Source of the DNA: an uncultured Bacilli bacterium
GTDB lineage: Bacteria > Bacillota_I > Bacilli_A > RF39 > UBA660
NCBI GenBank assembly: GCA_944371325.1
Contig: CALVXO010000001.1
Location: 1 to 64,000 of the forward strand
Direction of reading: 5' to 3'
Length of the DNA stretch: 64,000 bases
Translations under genes and position numbers: made by a program
Shown here: positions 44,429-54,067 of the stretch, in pieces
How the letters are laid out: each line of letters starts with the position of its first letter
Numbering within the stretch: the stretch's first letter is position 1
The notes under the pieces: model-generated
Databases searched by the model: none
Seen by the model: only the letters and a program-made list of their open reading frames with translations
Told to the model about the DNA's origin: nothing

Positions 44429-45100
44429 TTAAAATATATTCCTTTCTTCTATTTCGTCATTAAATCTATATAATTTAGCTGGTCTTCCCATACATCCTTC
44501 AGTAACGTCACCAGTGTCAACTACATAACCTAAATTAACTAATTTTTTTCTAAAGTTTCTTCGATCTATTTCTATATTTAATATTTGTTCATAAACCTTT
44601 TGTAATTCTGGCAATGTAAAATCGCTTGGAAATAATATTTTTAAAATATTGCTATTAATGATTCTTTTTTTCAAATAATCAATTAATTTTATTATTATTT
44701 TATCATGATCATAACCCATTTTAGGAATAGAATTTATATCAAACCACTCTAATTCTATTTCTTCTCTTTCTTGTCTTTTTAACACTAATGTAATATTGTC
44801 TATTAACCCAATAAATGATGTTGCGATTACTCTATCATCAGGATTTCTATTTAGATTACTATATGTATAACATTGTTCAATATATAACGTTGGCAAACCT
44901 AACGTATCACAAACTACATCTGTTATATTATCTTCTAATGTCTGTTTACTACTTAAAAGTTCTCCTGGTAATACCCAATATCCCTTATAAGGTTCTGTTT
45001 TTTTATGCATCAATAATATTTTAATTTTTCCTTTATCGACAGTAAAAATACCAATTAATGTCTCTAATAATTGATTATAATCTTTTTTTGTACTACTCAT
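44429..45100 (-). CDS. NrtR-like Nudix-fold transcriptional regulator
   Basis: A 223-residue protein. The N-terminal Nudix fold (about 12-145) keeps the fold block GYWVLPGELL, but the Nudix box is broken: the REUxEExG segment reads DVVCDTLG, so hydrolysis is unlikely. The C-terminal part (about 155-215) is a winged helix (FTLPELQKVYEQILNIEIDR, NFRKKLVNLGYVVDTG). NrtR proteins sense ADP-ribose or related metabolites and control NAD genes. No NAD gene is adjacent. A 15-bp palindrome in its promoter suggests autoregulation. Confidence 0.85.
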   Translation of the reverse strand: MSSTKKDYNQLLETLIGIFTVDKGKIKILLMHKKTEPYKGYWVLPGELLSSKQTLEDNITDVVCDTLGLPTLYIEQCYTYSNLNRNPDDRVIATSFIGLIDNITLVLKRQEREEIELEWFDINSIPKMGYDHDKIIIKLIDYLKKRIINSNILKILFPSDFTLPELQKVYEQILNIEIDRRNFRKKLVNLGYVVDTGDVTEGCMGRPAKLYRFNDEIEERNIF

Positions 45101-45116
45101 ATAAATTTACTCCTTT

Positions 45117-45162
45117 GTGTTCGACGTACACTCATTTTACATTAAAATAAATATTTTGTCAA
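45117..45162 (-). promoter_or_regulatory. NrtR-like gene promoter and 15-bp palindrome
   Basis: TTGACA (45157-45162), 17 bases, TAAAAT (45134-45139) on the minus strand. Immediately downstream GTGTTCGACGTACAC (45117-45131) is a palindrome with one mismatch, a probable operator for the regulator. Confidence 0.65.
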
Positions 45163-45188
45163 ATTAAAAATTGTATTTGCATACAATT

Positions 45189-46265
45189 TTAATTATCTAA
45201 ATAATCTCTTAATTTACGTGAACGAGAAGGATGTCTTAATTTTCTTAAGGCTTTAGCTTCAATTTGTCTTATACGTTCACGAGTAACACCAAATAATTGA
45301 CCTACTTCTTCTAATGTTCTTGCTTTTCCATCTTCTAGACCAAATCTTAATCTAATTACCTTTTCTTCTCTTTCAGTTAAAGTTAATAAGATATCACTTA
45401 TCTCATCTTTTAACATTTCATTTGTTGCATATTCTTCTGGGCTCATATTATGCTCATCTTTAATAAAATCACCTAGGTGAGAATCGTCTTCTTCGCCAAT
45501 AGGAGTTTCTAAACTTACTGGTTCTTGACTTATTTTATAAATTTCTCTTATTTTATCAACCGTTGTATTCATTTTTTTAGCAAGTTCTTCTTCAGATGGT
45601 TCTCTATTTAATTCCAAAGTTAATTGTCTTTGAATACGCGCTAATTTATTAATTGTTTCAACCATATGAACAGGAACACGAATTGTTCTTGCTTGATCAG
45701 CTATAGCACGAGTAATAGCTTGTCTAATCCACCAAGTTGCATAAGTTGAAAATTTATATCCTTTTGATACATCAAACTTTTCAACTGCTTTCATTAAACC
45801 AATATTTCCTTCTTGAATTAAATCCAAAAACAACATACCACGACCGACATATCTTTTAGCAATACTTACAACTAATCTTAAGTTAGCTTCAGCTAATATA
45901 GTTTTGGCTTGTTCATCCCCTGCTAATATTCTATCGGCTAAATCTAATTCTTCTTCATTTGTTAACAACTTAATTTGTCCAATTTCCTTTAAATACATTC
46001 TAACTGGATCATTAATATTTAAATCTTTTGTTAATGTATTATCATCTAATAATATTTTTTCTGATCCACCATCTGATTCTTCTTCAGATACAACAGGTAT
46101 ATTATTTTCATTAAGTACATTATATAAATCATCTAATGAATCCGCATCTAAATCTAGTCCTTTTAAAGCATTGGCTAAATTCTCATATGTTAGATATCCT
46201 TGTTGTTTTCCTAATTTTACTAATTCTTCTTTTCTTTCTGCAAACGATTTAATTTCATTAAACAT
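45189..46265 (-). CDS. rpoD: Primary sigma factor RpoD (sigma-A)
   Basis: A 358-residue primary sigma factor. A short region 1.1 precedes region 2 ([40 protein letters not shown]), region 3 ([13 protein letters not shown]) and region 4 ([20 protein letters not shown], near the end). It recruits RNA polymerase to housekeeping promoters of the TTGACA/TATAAT kind seen throughout the window. It overlaps dnaG by 8 bp. Confidence 0.97.
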   Translation of the reverse strand: MFNEIKSFAERKEELVKLGKQQGYLTYENLANALKGLDLDADSLDDLYNVLNENNIPVVSEEESDGGSEKILLDDNTLTKDLNINDPVRMYLKEIGQIKLLTNEEELDLADRILAGDEQAKTILAEANLRLVVSIAKRYVGRGMLFLDLIQEGNIGLMKAVEKFDVSKGYKFSTYATWWIRQAITRAIADQARTIRVPVHMVETINKLARIQRQLTLELNREPSEEELAKKMNTTVDKIREIYKISQEPVSLETPIGEEDDSHLGDFIKDEHNMSPEEYATNEMLKDEISDILLTLTEREEKVIRLRFGLEDGKARTLEEVGQLFGVTRERIRQIEAKALRKLRHPSRSRKLRDYLDN

Positions 46266-47985
46266 TTTTCTCTCTCCTTACCACTAATTCTAATATTCTT
46301 TGGCCTAATTTAGCTTTTTTTTCTAAATCGGTTTCTTCATTCATCAATTTAGTTAATCTATCACATTCATCGTTAATGTTTTTTTCTTCAATAGCATCAA
46401 AATAATCAATTATTAAATTATTACTATAATTTTCATTTAAATTTAAGGATTCAATCTTACCAACTACAGGTACTAATTCACTATCCAAATCAGATAAGAA
46501 ATCCGCTTCATTTATATAATTATTATTTTTATAAAAATAACTTATTTCATGCGCTAACATTCGATATTCTTTAGTTGGAAAATAGATTGTCCTATTATCA
46601 AACATCTTAATTACATCAGCACTTCTTAACATATAAAATAATAGTCCTAGTTGTGCCATATCGTATTTATTAGTTTGTACTATTTTAGGTTTATTTATTT
46701 TAACAACTTCTTTTTTTGTTAATTTATCTTTTAAAAATTCAACATCCAAATCAGTTTCTTTACTTAATTTTTTTAATGTTATTTCTCTTAATATATCATC
46801 ATCAATTGAATTAAGTTGATCTATTACTTCTTTAGCATATTTTGCTTTATCAACTGTTTGAGTTAAATCTTTATTTTTTTTAAGATAATTTAATTTAAAA
46901 TCCATAACGCTTATTGGATTATTTATTTTATCTAAAAATCTATCTTTACCATATTTTAAAATATATTCGTCCGGATCTAAATCTTCTTCTAGTCTTACAA
47001 TTTTAGGTATGATATTATATTGCAATAATATGTCACTACAAGCCATAGTCGCTTTAGATCCTGCTTTATCACCATCAAAGCAAATAATTATATTACTTGC
47101 TAATCTTCTTATTATGTTAGCATGTTCTTTTGTAAAAGCGGTACCTAATGTAGCTACTACATTTTTAACACCAACACTATGAGCTCTTATAACATCCATA
47201 AATCCTTCCATGATGATAACAGTGTTTTTCATTCGGCACTCGTTTTTTGCTTGAGCATAGTTATAAACAAACTCACCTTTTTTAAACAACACATGTTCCT
47301 TACTATTAATATATTTAGGAGCATCAATATTAGTGTATATTCTTCCACTATATCCAATTACCTTATTATTTATATCATGTAAGGGAAACATAATTCGATC
47401 ATAAAAGAAATCATGAAATCCTCTTTCATCTTTAACAATTAAACCACTATCAATTAAATCTTTTTCTTTAAATCCCTTTTTTTCTAATAGATTAGATAAG
47501 GCTTTACTGTTTTTAATAGCTAGTCCAATTTCAAATTCTTTAATTAAATCATCATCTATTTTTCTTTTATATAAATATTCTTTAGCTTCTTTACCATATG
47601 AAGTATTAATATTATTTAAATAAAACTTTTGCCCAATCTCATAAATTTTATATATATCATTATTTTTAATTGCTTTAGTATTTTTAGTATCAATAGCAAT
47701 ATTAATACCAGCCATATCCGCTACCATCTTAACAGCTTCAATGAATGATACATGTTCATATTCTTTAATAAAATTAAAAACATTACCAGCAGTATGACAA
47801 GAAAAACAAGAAAATATTTGCTTGTCAGGAGAAACACTTAGAGATGGATCACTATCTTCGTGAAACGGACATACTCCAAAATAATTCTTCCCTTTTTTAG
47901 TAAGTGGGATATATTTTGATACAACATCAACTATATCAACACTATTTCTTATTTCATTAATTTGTTCCTGTGATAATGTTTTCAT
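46258..47985 (-). CDS. dnaG: DNA primase
   Basis: A 575-residue primase. The zinc site is Cys39, His42, Cys60 and Cys63 (CPFH and CFSC). The TOPRIM catalytic core has [18 protein letters not shown] and [10 protein letters not shown]. The C-terminal helicase-binding part is shorter than in E. coli. It makes RNA primers for replication. It overlaps rpoD and a TTTTTGTCGTATAT motif lies just upstream. Confidence 0.96.
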   Translation of the reverse strand: MKTLSQEQINEIRNSVDIVDVVSKYIPLTKKGKNYFGVCPFHEDSDPSLSVSPDKQIFSCFSCHTAGNVFNFIKEYEHVSFIEAVKMVADMAGINIAIDTKNTKAIKNNDIYKIYEIGQKFYLNNINTSYGKEAKEYLYKRKIDDDLIKEFEIGLAIKNSKALSNLLEKKGFKEKDLIDSGLIVKDERGFHDFFYDRIMFPLHDINNKVIGYSGRIYTNIDAPKYINSKEHVLFKKGEFVYNYAQAKNECRMKNTVIIMEGFMDVIRAHSVGVKNVVATLGTAFTKEHANIIRRLASNIIICFDGDKAGSKATMACSDILLQYNIIPKIVRLEEDLDPDEYILKYGKDRFLDKINNPISVMDFKLNYLKKNKDLTQTVDKAKYAKEVIDQLNSIDDDILREITLKKLSKETDLDVEFLKDKLTKKEVVKINKPKIVQTNKYDMAQLGLLFYMLRSADVIKMFDNRTIYFPTKEYRMLAHEISYFYKNNNYINEADFLSDLDSELVPVVGKIESLNLNENYSNNLIIDYFDAIEEKNINDECDRLTKLMNEETDLEKKAKLGQRILELVVRREKNV

Positions 47986-48008
47986 ATTTATCTTCCCCTA
48001 CTTATTAA

Positions 48009-48026
48009 TATACGACAAAAAATAAC
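48009..48026 (-). promoter_or_regulatory. Spo0A-box-like motif before dnaG
   Basis: TTTTGTCGTATAT lies about 30 bases before the dnaG start on the minus strand. It differs by one base from the Spo0A box core (TTTTGTCGAAT), and the same motif precedes comEA. It may instead be a promoter -10 region (TATATT). Function is not established. Confidence 0.35.
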
Positions 48027-48090
48027 AATTTCCTTTTTTTTACATATTTTTTTTAAATTTTTTCATATTATTTAGTAAGGAGTGACCAAA

Positions 48091-48627
48091 ATGAACTTAA
48101 AAACAATTAAAATAATTGGATTTTTTGTTATATTTTTATTATGTTTTCCTCTTCATTTTTTATATGATTGGTTACCAAATTCATTATTTAGTATATTTTT
48201 TCCAGTAAATGAAAGCATTTGGGAACACATGAAATTAATTTATACATCTTTTGTATTTTATGGCATATTTGATTATTTATTACTTAAAAAAAATAAAATT
48301 AACTTTAATAATTTTTTAATTCAATTATTTTTAATACCAATTATGACAATCGTTATATATTTAATTATATTTATTCCTATTTACAATAATATTGGTGAGA
48401 ATATGATTGTAAGTATTAGCCTATTAGCAGTTGTAATTATGATTGAACAAATATTAAGTTATTTTATATTACAATATAAAGAAATAAAATATCAAAATAT
48501 TGTAGGAATAATTGGTATTATTTTAATTTATATTATATTTGGTTATTTAACTTATAAACCAATTGAAAATTATATATTTTATGACAGTGTTAAAGATAAA
48601 TATGGAATTAATATATATGTAAAATAA
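48091..48627 (+). CDS. DUF6512-like membrane protein
   Basis: A 178-residue, five-helix membrane protein. The conserved block FFPVNESIWEHMKLIYTSFV (about 38-57) identifies the DUF6512 group. No function is known. It is divergent from dnaG. The ATG at 48091 follows AAGGAG; an in-frame GTG at 48082 lies inside the ribosome binding site. A strong terminator follows. Confidence 0.75.
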   Translation: MNLKTIKIIGFFVIFLLCFPLHFLYDWLPNSLFSIFFPVNESIWEHMKLIYTSFVFYGIFDYLLLKKNKINFNNFLIQLFLIPIMTIVIYLIIFIPIYNNIGENMIVSISLLAVVIMIEQILSYFILQYKEIKYQNIVGIIGIILIYIIFGYLTYKPIENYIFYDSVKDKYGINIYVK

Positions 48628-48649
48628 AAAGGGATTTAAGTCCCTTTTT
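48626..48649 (+). terminator. Rho-independent terminator
   Basis: AAAAAGGGA, loop TTTAAG, TCCCTTTTT, overlapping the end of the DUF6512-like gene. Confidence 0.85.
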
Positions 48650-48671
48650 ATTCGGAATAAATTCCATCTAT

Positions 48672-48774
48672 ATTAAACGCTAACAGCCATTAGCGTACAC
48701 ATTAGAACAAGTATAAAATTATCTTATAGAAATTTATACTTGCCTGATAGGTGTTAACGTAATTAGTATTTAAT
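48672..48774. repeat. 103-bp imperfect palindrome
   Basis: The stretch folds back on itself: ATTAAAnnCTAA and ACACnTnnnnCAAGTATAAA on the left match the reverse complement of the right side, with perfect inner arms CAAGTATAAA (48708-48717) and TTTATACTTG (48733-48742). It lies in an intergenic gap with no gene. It could be a structured RNA or a small non-autonomous element. The rest of the gap to 48900 shows nothing else. Confidence 0.7.
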
Positions 48775-48900
48775 ATCTTACTTTTAATATATCCATCTTA
48801 GATAAATTATATGCATGTATAATGTAACTTTTACTAATTTTGTTCACCCATTAATAATATATTCCTGTTATTTATAATTGTGTAGACAATTAAATTATTT

Positions 48901-49452
48901 TTACATTTTATTATATCGATTTAATATAAGTTGTTTTGCTTTAGGTTGACCATTTTTAATAGCTTCAATAAAAAATGTTTTTCTAACTTCATCATAGCCA
49001 TTTTTGTTTTTATTAGTACTATATGGATTTAAAACTATGTTTTCTTGTTCGAAATCTTTTGTTAAAACAACAGATTCTCCCATTTCATTTGCATTTAAAT
49101 ATGCATGTTTAACAACACCACTTTCAATATCTCTATATGATCTATAAAGAGCTAATTCACTAAATAAATCTACAGCACGAGTATAATAGGTCGTTTCTTG
49201 ATAACATATATTACAATCTTCATAAAACGCACCTGTACAAACATATATACCATTTGTTTCAATTATTTTATAATCTTCTAATATCTTTTTTATTATTTCC
49301 CATTCATCAATAGTGAGTAATTGTTCATCAATTCCCTTTAATTTTAAAAATTCAATAACATTTTCATTTTGTAGTAATTCATTTATTCTTAATATTCTTT
49401 CTTTCTCATATTTCAATGTTTTTTTTAAATAAACTAATTCATTTCGTTTCAT
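48901..49452 (-). CDS. Unrecognised partner of the HTH-CYTH protein
   Basis: A 183-residue soluble protein. The N-terminal third is helical and Lys/Glu-rich. The middle has a cluster of three cysteines (YVCTGAFYEDCNICYQE, about residues 70-86), followed by an alpha/beta-looking part (VVLTKDFEQENIVLNPYSTN). No family is recognised. It overlaps the HTH-CYTH gene by 14 bp, so the two are coexpressed and probably act together. Confidence 0.6.
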   Translation of the reverse strand: MKRNELVYLKKTLKYEKERILRINELLQNENVIEFLKLKGIDEQLLTIDEWEIIKKILEDYKIIETNGIYVCTGAFYEDCNICYQETTYYTRAVDLFSELALYRSYRDIESGVVKHAYLNANEMGESVVLTKDFEQENIVLNPYSTNKNKNGYDEVRKTFFIEAIKNGQPKAKQLILNRYNKM

Positions 49453-50188
49453 TTTTGTTACTCCTTACTAAATAATCAAAATATCTTTTATTATCTATTA
49501 AATTTAAATCTATTTTAAGTTCGTTTAAAAAATTTATTAAATCATTATATTCTTTTTCATAATCTGAAACTTTACTTTTTACTTCTATCTCTACAAATAA
49601 ACCAATATCTTTTACATTATCAAATGAAAATTCATATTTTTCATTATATAAATATTTTTCTCTTTCTTTATCAATAACACCTATTTTTTTAAAATTCAAA
49701 CAAAATAGAATATTCTCTAATTTTTTTTCATTATCGATTATTGTCTCATATTCATCACAATAATTTTTATCAACTAATTTTTTATAATTTAATATGTACT
49801 TACCATTTTCATTTCTTATTCTTAGCCATTCATTTTTAAAGTCTTTAAATTGTGGAGAAAAATATGTATCAAGTTGTCTATTTTTTTCTATGTAAGAAGC
49901 TCTTTTCTTTACAAAGTTTAAAATTTTTTTCCAATCGTTTAAATCAACTTTTATTTTTACTTCTAATTCAGTATTATTTAAATTACAATACTCACCATTT
50001 GTTAATGAATAAAAGCTTGTATGAAAAATATCACATAATTTAAATATAAAATTAATATCTGGTATAGTTCTGTTATTTTCCCAACTAGATATAGTTTTAT
50101 TAGAAACATGCAAAATATTTGCTACTTCAAGTTGACTCATTTCATTTTTAATTCTTAAGTTTTTAAGTTTTTCACCTAAATCATCCAT
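49439..50188 (-). CDS. XRE helix-turn-helix fused to a CYTH domain
   Basis: A 249-residue fusion. Residues 6-61 are a Cro/C1-type helix-turn-helix (MSQLEVANILHVSNKTISSW). Residues about 72-235 are a CYTH (triphosphate tunnel) domain: ELEVKIKV (74-81) gives the ExExK motif, then YFSP, WLRIRNENGK, NYKK, YETI, DKEREKY (KxR), FSFDNV and FVEIEV. The ExExK and the basic residues of the tunnel are retained, so triphosphate binding and possibly catalysis (adenylate cyclase or thiamine triphosphatase type) are plausible. The fusion would tie DNA binding to a triphosphate ligand. It precedes the 183-residue gene. Confidence 0.82.
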   Translation of the reverse strand: MDDLGEKLKNLRIKNEMSQLEVANILHVSNKTISSWENNRTIPDINFIFKLCDIFHTSFYSLTNGEYCNLNNTELEVKIKVDLNDWKKILNFVKKRASYIEKNRQLDTYFSPQFKDFKNEWLRIRNENGKYILNYKKLVDKNYCDEYETIIDNEKKLENILFCLNFKKIGVIDKEREKYLYNEKYEFSFDNVKDIGLFVEIEVKSKVSDYEKEYNDLINFLNELKIDLNLIDNKRYFDYLVRSNKNETK

Positions 50189-50290
50189 AACAAACCTCCT
50201 ACAACTTAATTATAGCATAATCGACTATAATAGTTTGTCTATGATTTGTAGAATATATAATTTTCAAGATAAACAATTTTTACATAAAAT

Positions 50291-51175
50291 TTAAATCAAC
50301 TCATATTCTTTGGCTATTATTCTTTTATCACTACAATACTCTATAATAAATTTATTATTTTTTTTACATATAATTATTCCAATAGTCTTATCCTGATTTA
50401 TTTTCTTTAAATTTTTATCTATATAATTCATATATACTTCTATTTGACCTATATATTCTTTTTTTAACTCTGTTACTTTCAATTCAACTACTACATAACA
50501 ATTAAATTCAATGTTATATAATAATAAGTCTAAATAATTATATGTATCACCTAATTTAATTTTATATTCGTGACCTATATAAGAAAAATTATCACCAAGT
50601 TCCATCAAAAAATTATCGACATCTTCCAATATTAATCTTTGTAATACTTTTTCTGTTACTATTTCATTATTACTACTATTTTTAATTAATATTGGATTTT
50701 TAATCATATCTATTACTTCATATTTTTGTGAATTTTTTAATTTTAATTTAGTTTTCTCATCTAATCTTTCGTATTCTTTATTTTTTATTTTTTCTCTTAA
50801 TTGTCTAATTGATAAATTTTGTTCTTCTATTATTTTAATATAATATTTAACCTTATTAATATCTTCATATGGTAATAATTCAACATAATGACTATAAGAT
50901 AAATTTGGTGACACTGTCGCCATTTTTTCTATTAAGTAATAAAACTTCTTCATTTTATTTAAAGACGACACATCATATTGTTTCTTTAATTCTTTAGTTA
51001 ATTTTATAGAATATTCTTTTATTATTCCTTCACCATAGTGTTTCCCTGCTAAAGATAATAGCCTACCAACATTATAATATGTAGTTAAATCACTTTTATT
51101 TTTACTATAATCTTTTACTCTTTTTGTTATTTCATTATTTATTATCTGTTCTTTTATCTCATTATAATAATTCAT
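50291..51175 (-). CDS. YhcG/DUF1016-family PDDEXK nuclease, intact copy
   Basis: A 294-residue protein. The N-terminal DUF1016 part (about 1-125) is helical (YNVGRLLSLAGKHYGEGIIK). The C-terminal nuclease domain has the PDDEXK core NYLDLLLYNIEFNCYVVVEL with the K in ELKV, then GQIEVYMNYID. YhcG proteins are widely linked to restriction and mobile DNA; the target is unknown. The ATG at 51175 follows AAAGGAG. It is the downstream of two tandem copies. Confidence 0.88.
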   Translation of the reverse strand: MNYYNEIKEQIINNEITKRVKDYSKNKSDLTTYYNVGRLLSLAGKHYGEGIIKEYSIKLTKELKKQYDVSSLNKMKKFYYLIEKMATVSPNLSYSHYVELLPYEDINKVKYYIKIIEEQNLSIRQLREKIKNKEYERLDEKTKLKLKNSQKYEVIDMIKNPILIKNSSNNEIVTEKVLQRLILEDVDNFLMELGDNFSYIGHEYKIKLGDTYNYLDLLLYNIEFNCYVVVELKVTELKKEYIGQIEVYMNYIDKNLKKINQDKTIGIIICKKNNKFIIEYCSDKRIIAKEYELI

Positions 51176-51189
51176 AATCACTCCTTTTA

Positions 51190-52072
51190 TCAAATTAACT
51201 CATATTCTTTAGCTATTATTCTTTTATCACTGCAATACTCTATAATAAATTTATTATCTTTTTTACATATAATTATTCCAATAGTCATATCCTGATTTAT
51301 TTTTCTTAAATTTTTATCTATATAATTCATATATACTTCTATTTGACCTATATATTCTTTTTTTAACTCTGTTACTTTCAATTCAACTACTACATAACAA
51401 TTAAATTCAATGTTATATAATAATAAGTCTAAATAATTATATGTATCACCTAATTTAATTTTATATTCACTTGCAATAAAACAAAATGAATTACCAAGTT
51501 CTTTCAAAAAAATTTCTATATCCTCTAATATTAATCTGTGTAGTATTTTTTCAGTTATCATTTTGTTATTACTACTATTTTTAATTAATATTGGATTCTT
51601 AATCATATCTTTTACTTCATATTTTTGTGATTTTTTTAATTTTAATTTAGTTTTCTCATCTAATCTTTCGTATTCTTTATTTTTTATTTTTTCTTGAAGT
51701 TGTCTAACACTATATAAATTTTCACTTGAAATCTTAGCATAATAATTAAATTCATTTATTGAACTTAAAGTTATCAAAATTCTATAATGACTCCATGATA
51801 ATTGGTGCCACACTGTGGCACCTTTTTCTACCATAATATAAAATTTACGCATTCTTTTTAAGGTTGTTGTGTCGTAATTTCTTCCAAATTCTTTAGTTAA
51901 TTTTATAGAATATTCTTTTATTATTCCTTCTCCATAGTGTTTCCCTGCTAAAGATAATAATTTACCAACATTATAATATGTCGTTAAATCACTTTTTTTT
52001 ACTATAATCTTTTACTCTTTTTGTTATTTCATTATTTATTATCTGTTCTTTTATTTCATTATAATAATTCAT
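51190..52072 (-). pseudogene. YhcG/DUF1016 second copy, frameshifted in an A8 tract
   Basis: The start at 52072 reads MNYYNEIKEQIINNEITKRV as in the intact copy and then meets TGA after DYSKKK. The frame resumes as SDLTTYYNVGKLLSLAGKHY in another phase and is open to 51190. The shift falls in a run of eight A (T on the plus strand, 51993-52000), where the intact copy has AAAAATAAAA. The C-terminal 140 residues are nearly identical to the intact copy, but residues about 80-120 differ strongly (KGATVWHQLSWSHYRILITL against KMATVSPNLSYSHYVELLPY). Confidence 0.85.
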
Positions 52073-52084
52073 AATTAATCCTTT

Positions 52085-54067
52085 CTACGGCGTACACGTT
52101 TTTATTTCTAAATTATTTTTAATTTTAAATTTAATACTCCCATTTATATCAGTTCTATAAATAGTACTATTTTTTAAGATTTCTAAAACTTCTTCGTTGG
52201 GATGACCATACCAATTGTTTTTACCAACTGATATAACAGAATATATTGGATTAACTTTATTAATAAATTGTTTGCTACTACTTGTATTTGATCCATGATG
52301 ACCAACTTTTAATATATTAATATTACTTAAATTATATTTACTTAATATTTCTTCTTCAACATTTACACCGGCATCCCCCATTAATAAAATTTTAATTCCA
52401 TTTATTTTGGTATAAATAACACTTGAATTATCATTTTCATTATCATACAATTGTTTATTTAAAAAATATAATATACTATTATTTATATTTATTTGTTTTA
52501 ATCCTTTATAATATTTTATATTTTTATCATCTAATACTTTAATTAAATCTAGTTCTAAATCATTATAACTATTATGATTAAATATAACATTATCTACTTT
52601 AAAATCATTAATTAAATTTATACTTTCTCCCATATGGTCATAATCACCATGAGTTAAAATTAAATAATCTATTTTTTTAATACCTAAAGATTTAAAATAA
52701 GGTATTAATTTATTTTGAGCTATATTATAATCATTAAACATATTCCCACCAGTATCAATTAAAATACTTTTATCTTTAATTTCTAATAAAATAGAATCAC
52801 CCTGGCCAACATCAAGAATTGTTAAATAATAATTTTTATTAAAATATTTTATATTATTATGAATAACTAATATAATTATTAAAATATAAAAATATTTTGG
52901 TTTAATAAATATTAATGTAATAATCAAATAGTAAATCATAAATATATAAATATTCATTTTAGCCATTATCAAGTCAATATTAAAATTATTACAAAATAAG
53001 GTTAATGCCTCCATAATATTTAATAAAAATAACAATATATTATCCAATATTGGAAATATTAAAGTTAATAACGATAAAGGAAAAATAATTAATGAAATAA
53101 ATGGTACGAATATAACATTAATTAAAGGACTGGTTATATTTATATAATAAAAATTATTAATCATAATAGGAATACTTGCTATAAAACAAATGGTTGAAGT
53201 AATAAACAATTTAACAAAATAATTATTAAATTTATTAGTTAAATTACCAAAATAAATTAAATAAAAGCTTATTACAAAACTAAATAAAAAACCAACATTA
53301 TAAATATAATATGGATTATAAAATAGCATAAAACTGGCAATTAATAAAATTAAATTTTTTTTATCTATTTTTTTAAATATATAAAGAAAAACGGCTCTTA
53401 AAACAGATGGCGTGAAGCTAGTTAAAAAAGCATAAAAAAGTAAAAATAAACTTATTATAAAATAATTATATTTAAACTTTTTTAACAATTTAGTTAAAAT
53501 AACAACCAATAAAGAAATATGCATACCGGATATAGCAAGTAAATGACTTACGCCATTTTTTTGATAACTATTTAATATTTCATCACTTAAATCTTGTTTA
53601 TCACCTAATACAAATGTTTTTATATAATCTTTACATTTTAATTTATCTATTCTTTCATATATAATATTTTTTATTTTATATAAAATGTTTGTATTATCCT
53701 TTATTTTGACAATATTGTTAGCCTTTAAAACATAATATATTTTATTACTTAATAAATATTTATTATAATTAAACAAATTAAATATAGTATTGTTATAAGG
53801 TTTAGTTAAAACACCACTAACTTTAATATAATCACCTAATTTATAATCTATATTGCCATAAAAAGTTACTTTTATTTTTTCTTTTGATTTAAGTATTAAA
53901 TCAACTTTATCTTCACCATAAGTTATATTAATTATTTTACCAATTAATGTTATAGCCCCTTCTTCATAATTAGTGTAATATATTAAATTTTTTGTAATAT
54001 AAAAAGTATATAAACTAGCTACAATTAAAATTATTTTACAAAGTAAGTTGATCTTTAATTTTTTCAT
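52085..54067 (-). CDS. comEC: DNA uptake channel protein ComEC
   Basis: A 660-residue competence protein. A short OB-like N-terminus (about 30-110) precedes the multi-helix ComEC channel domain (about 155-400; YQKNGVSHLLAISGMHISLL). The C-terminal metallo-beta-lactamase domain has LDVGQGDSILLEI, LIDTGG, LTHGDYDHMGES and VGHHGSNTSSS. It passes single-stranded DNA across the membrane. It overlaps comEA by 32 bp. Confidence 0.94.
   Translation of the reverse strand: MKKLKINLLCKIILIVASLYTFYITKNLIYYTNYEEGAITLIGKIINITYGEDKVDLILKSKEKIKVTFYGNIDYKLGDYIKVSGVLTKPYNNTIFNLFNYNKYLLSNKIYYVLKANNIVKIKDNTNILYKIKNIIYERIDKLKCKDYIKTFVLGDKQDLSDEILNSYQKNGVSHLLAISGMHISLLVVILTKLLKKFKYNYFIISLFLLFYAFLTSFTPSVLRAVFLYIFKKIDKKNLILLIASFMLFYNPYYIYNVGFLFSFVISFYLIYFGNLTNKFNNYFVKLFITSTICFIASIPIMINNFYYINITSPLINVIFVPFISLIIFPLSLLTLIFPILDNILLFLLNIMEALTLFCNNFNIDLIMAKMNIYIFMIYYLIITLIFIKPKYFYILIIILVIHNNIKYFNKNYYLTILDVGQGDSILLEIKDKSILIDTGGNMFNDYNIAQNKLIPYFKSLGIKKIDYLILTHGDYDHMGESINLINDFKVDNVIFNHNSYNDLELDLIKVLDDKNIKYYKGLKQININNSILYFLNKQLYDNENDNSSVIYTKINGIKILLMGDAGVNVEEEILSKYNLSNINILKVGHHGSNTSSSKQFINKVNPIYSVISVGKNNWYGHPNEEVLEILKNSTIYRTDINGSIKFKIKNNLEIKTCTP

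Noticed and set aside
45904-46287. 127-codon open frame antisense to the start of rpoD
   Set aside because: Shadow of rpoD region 1; no start signals.
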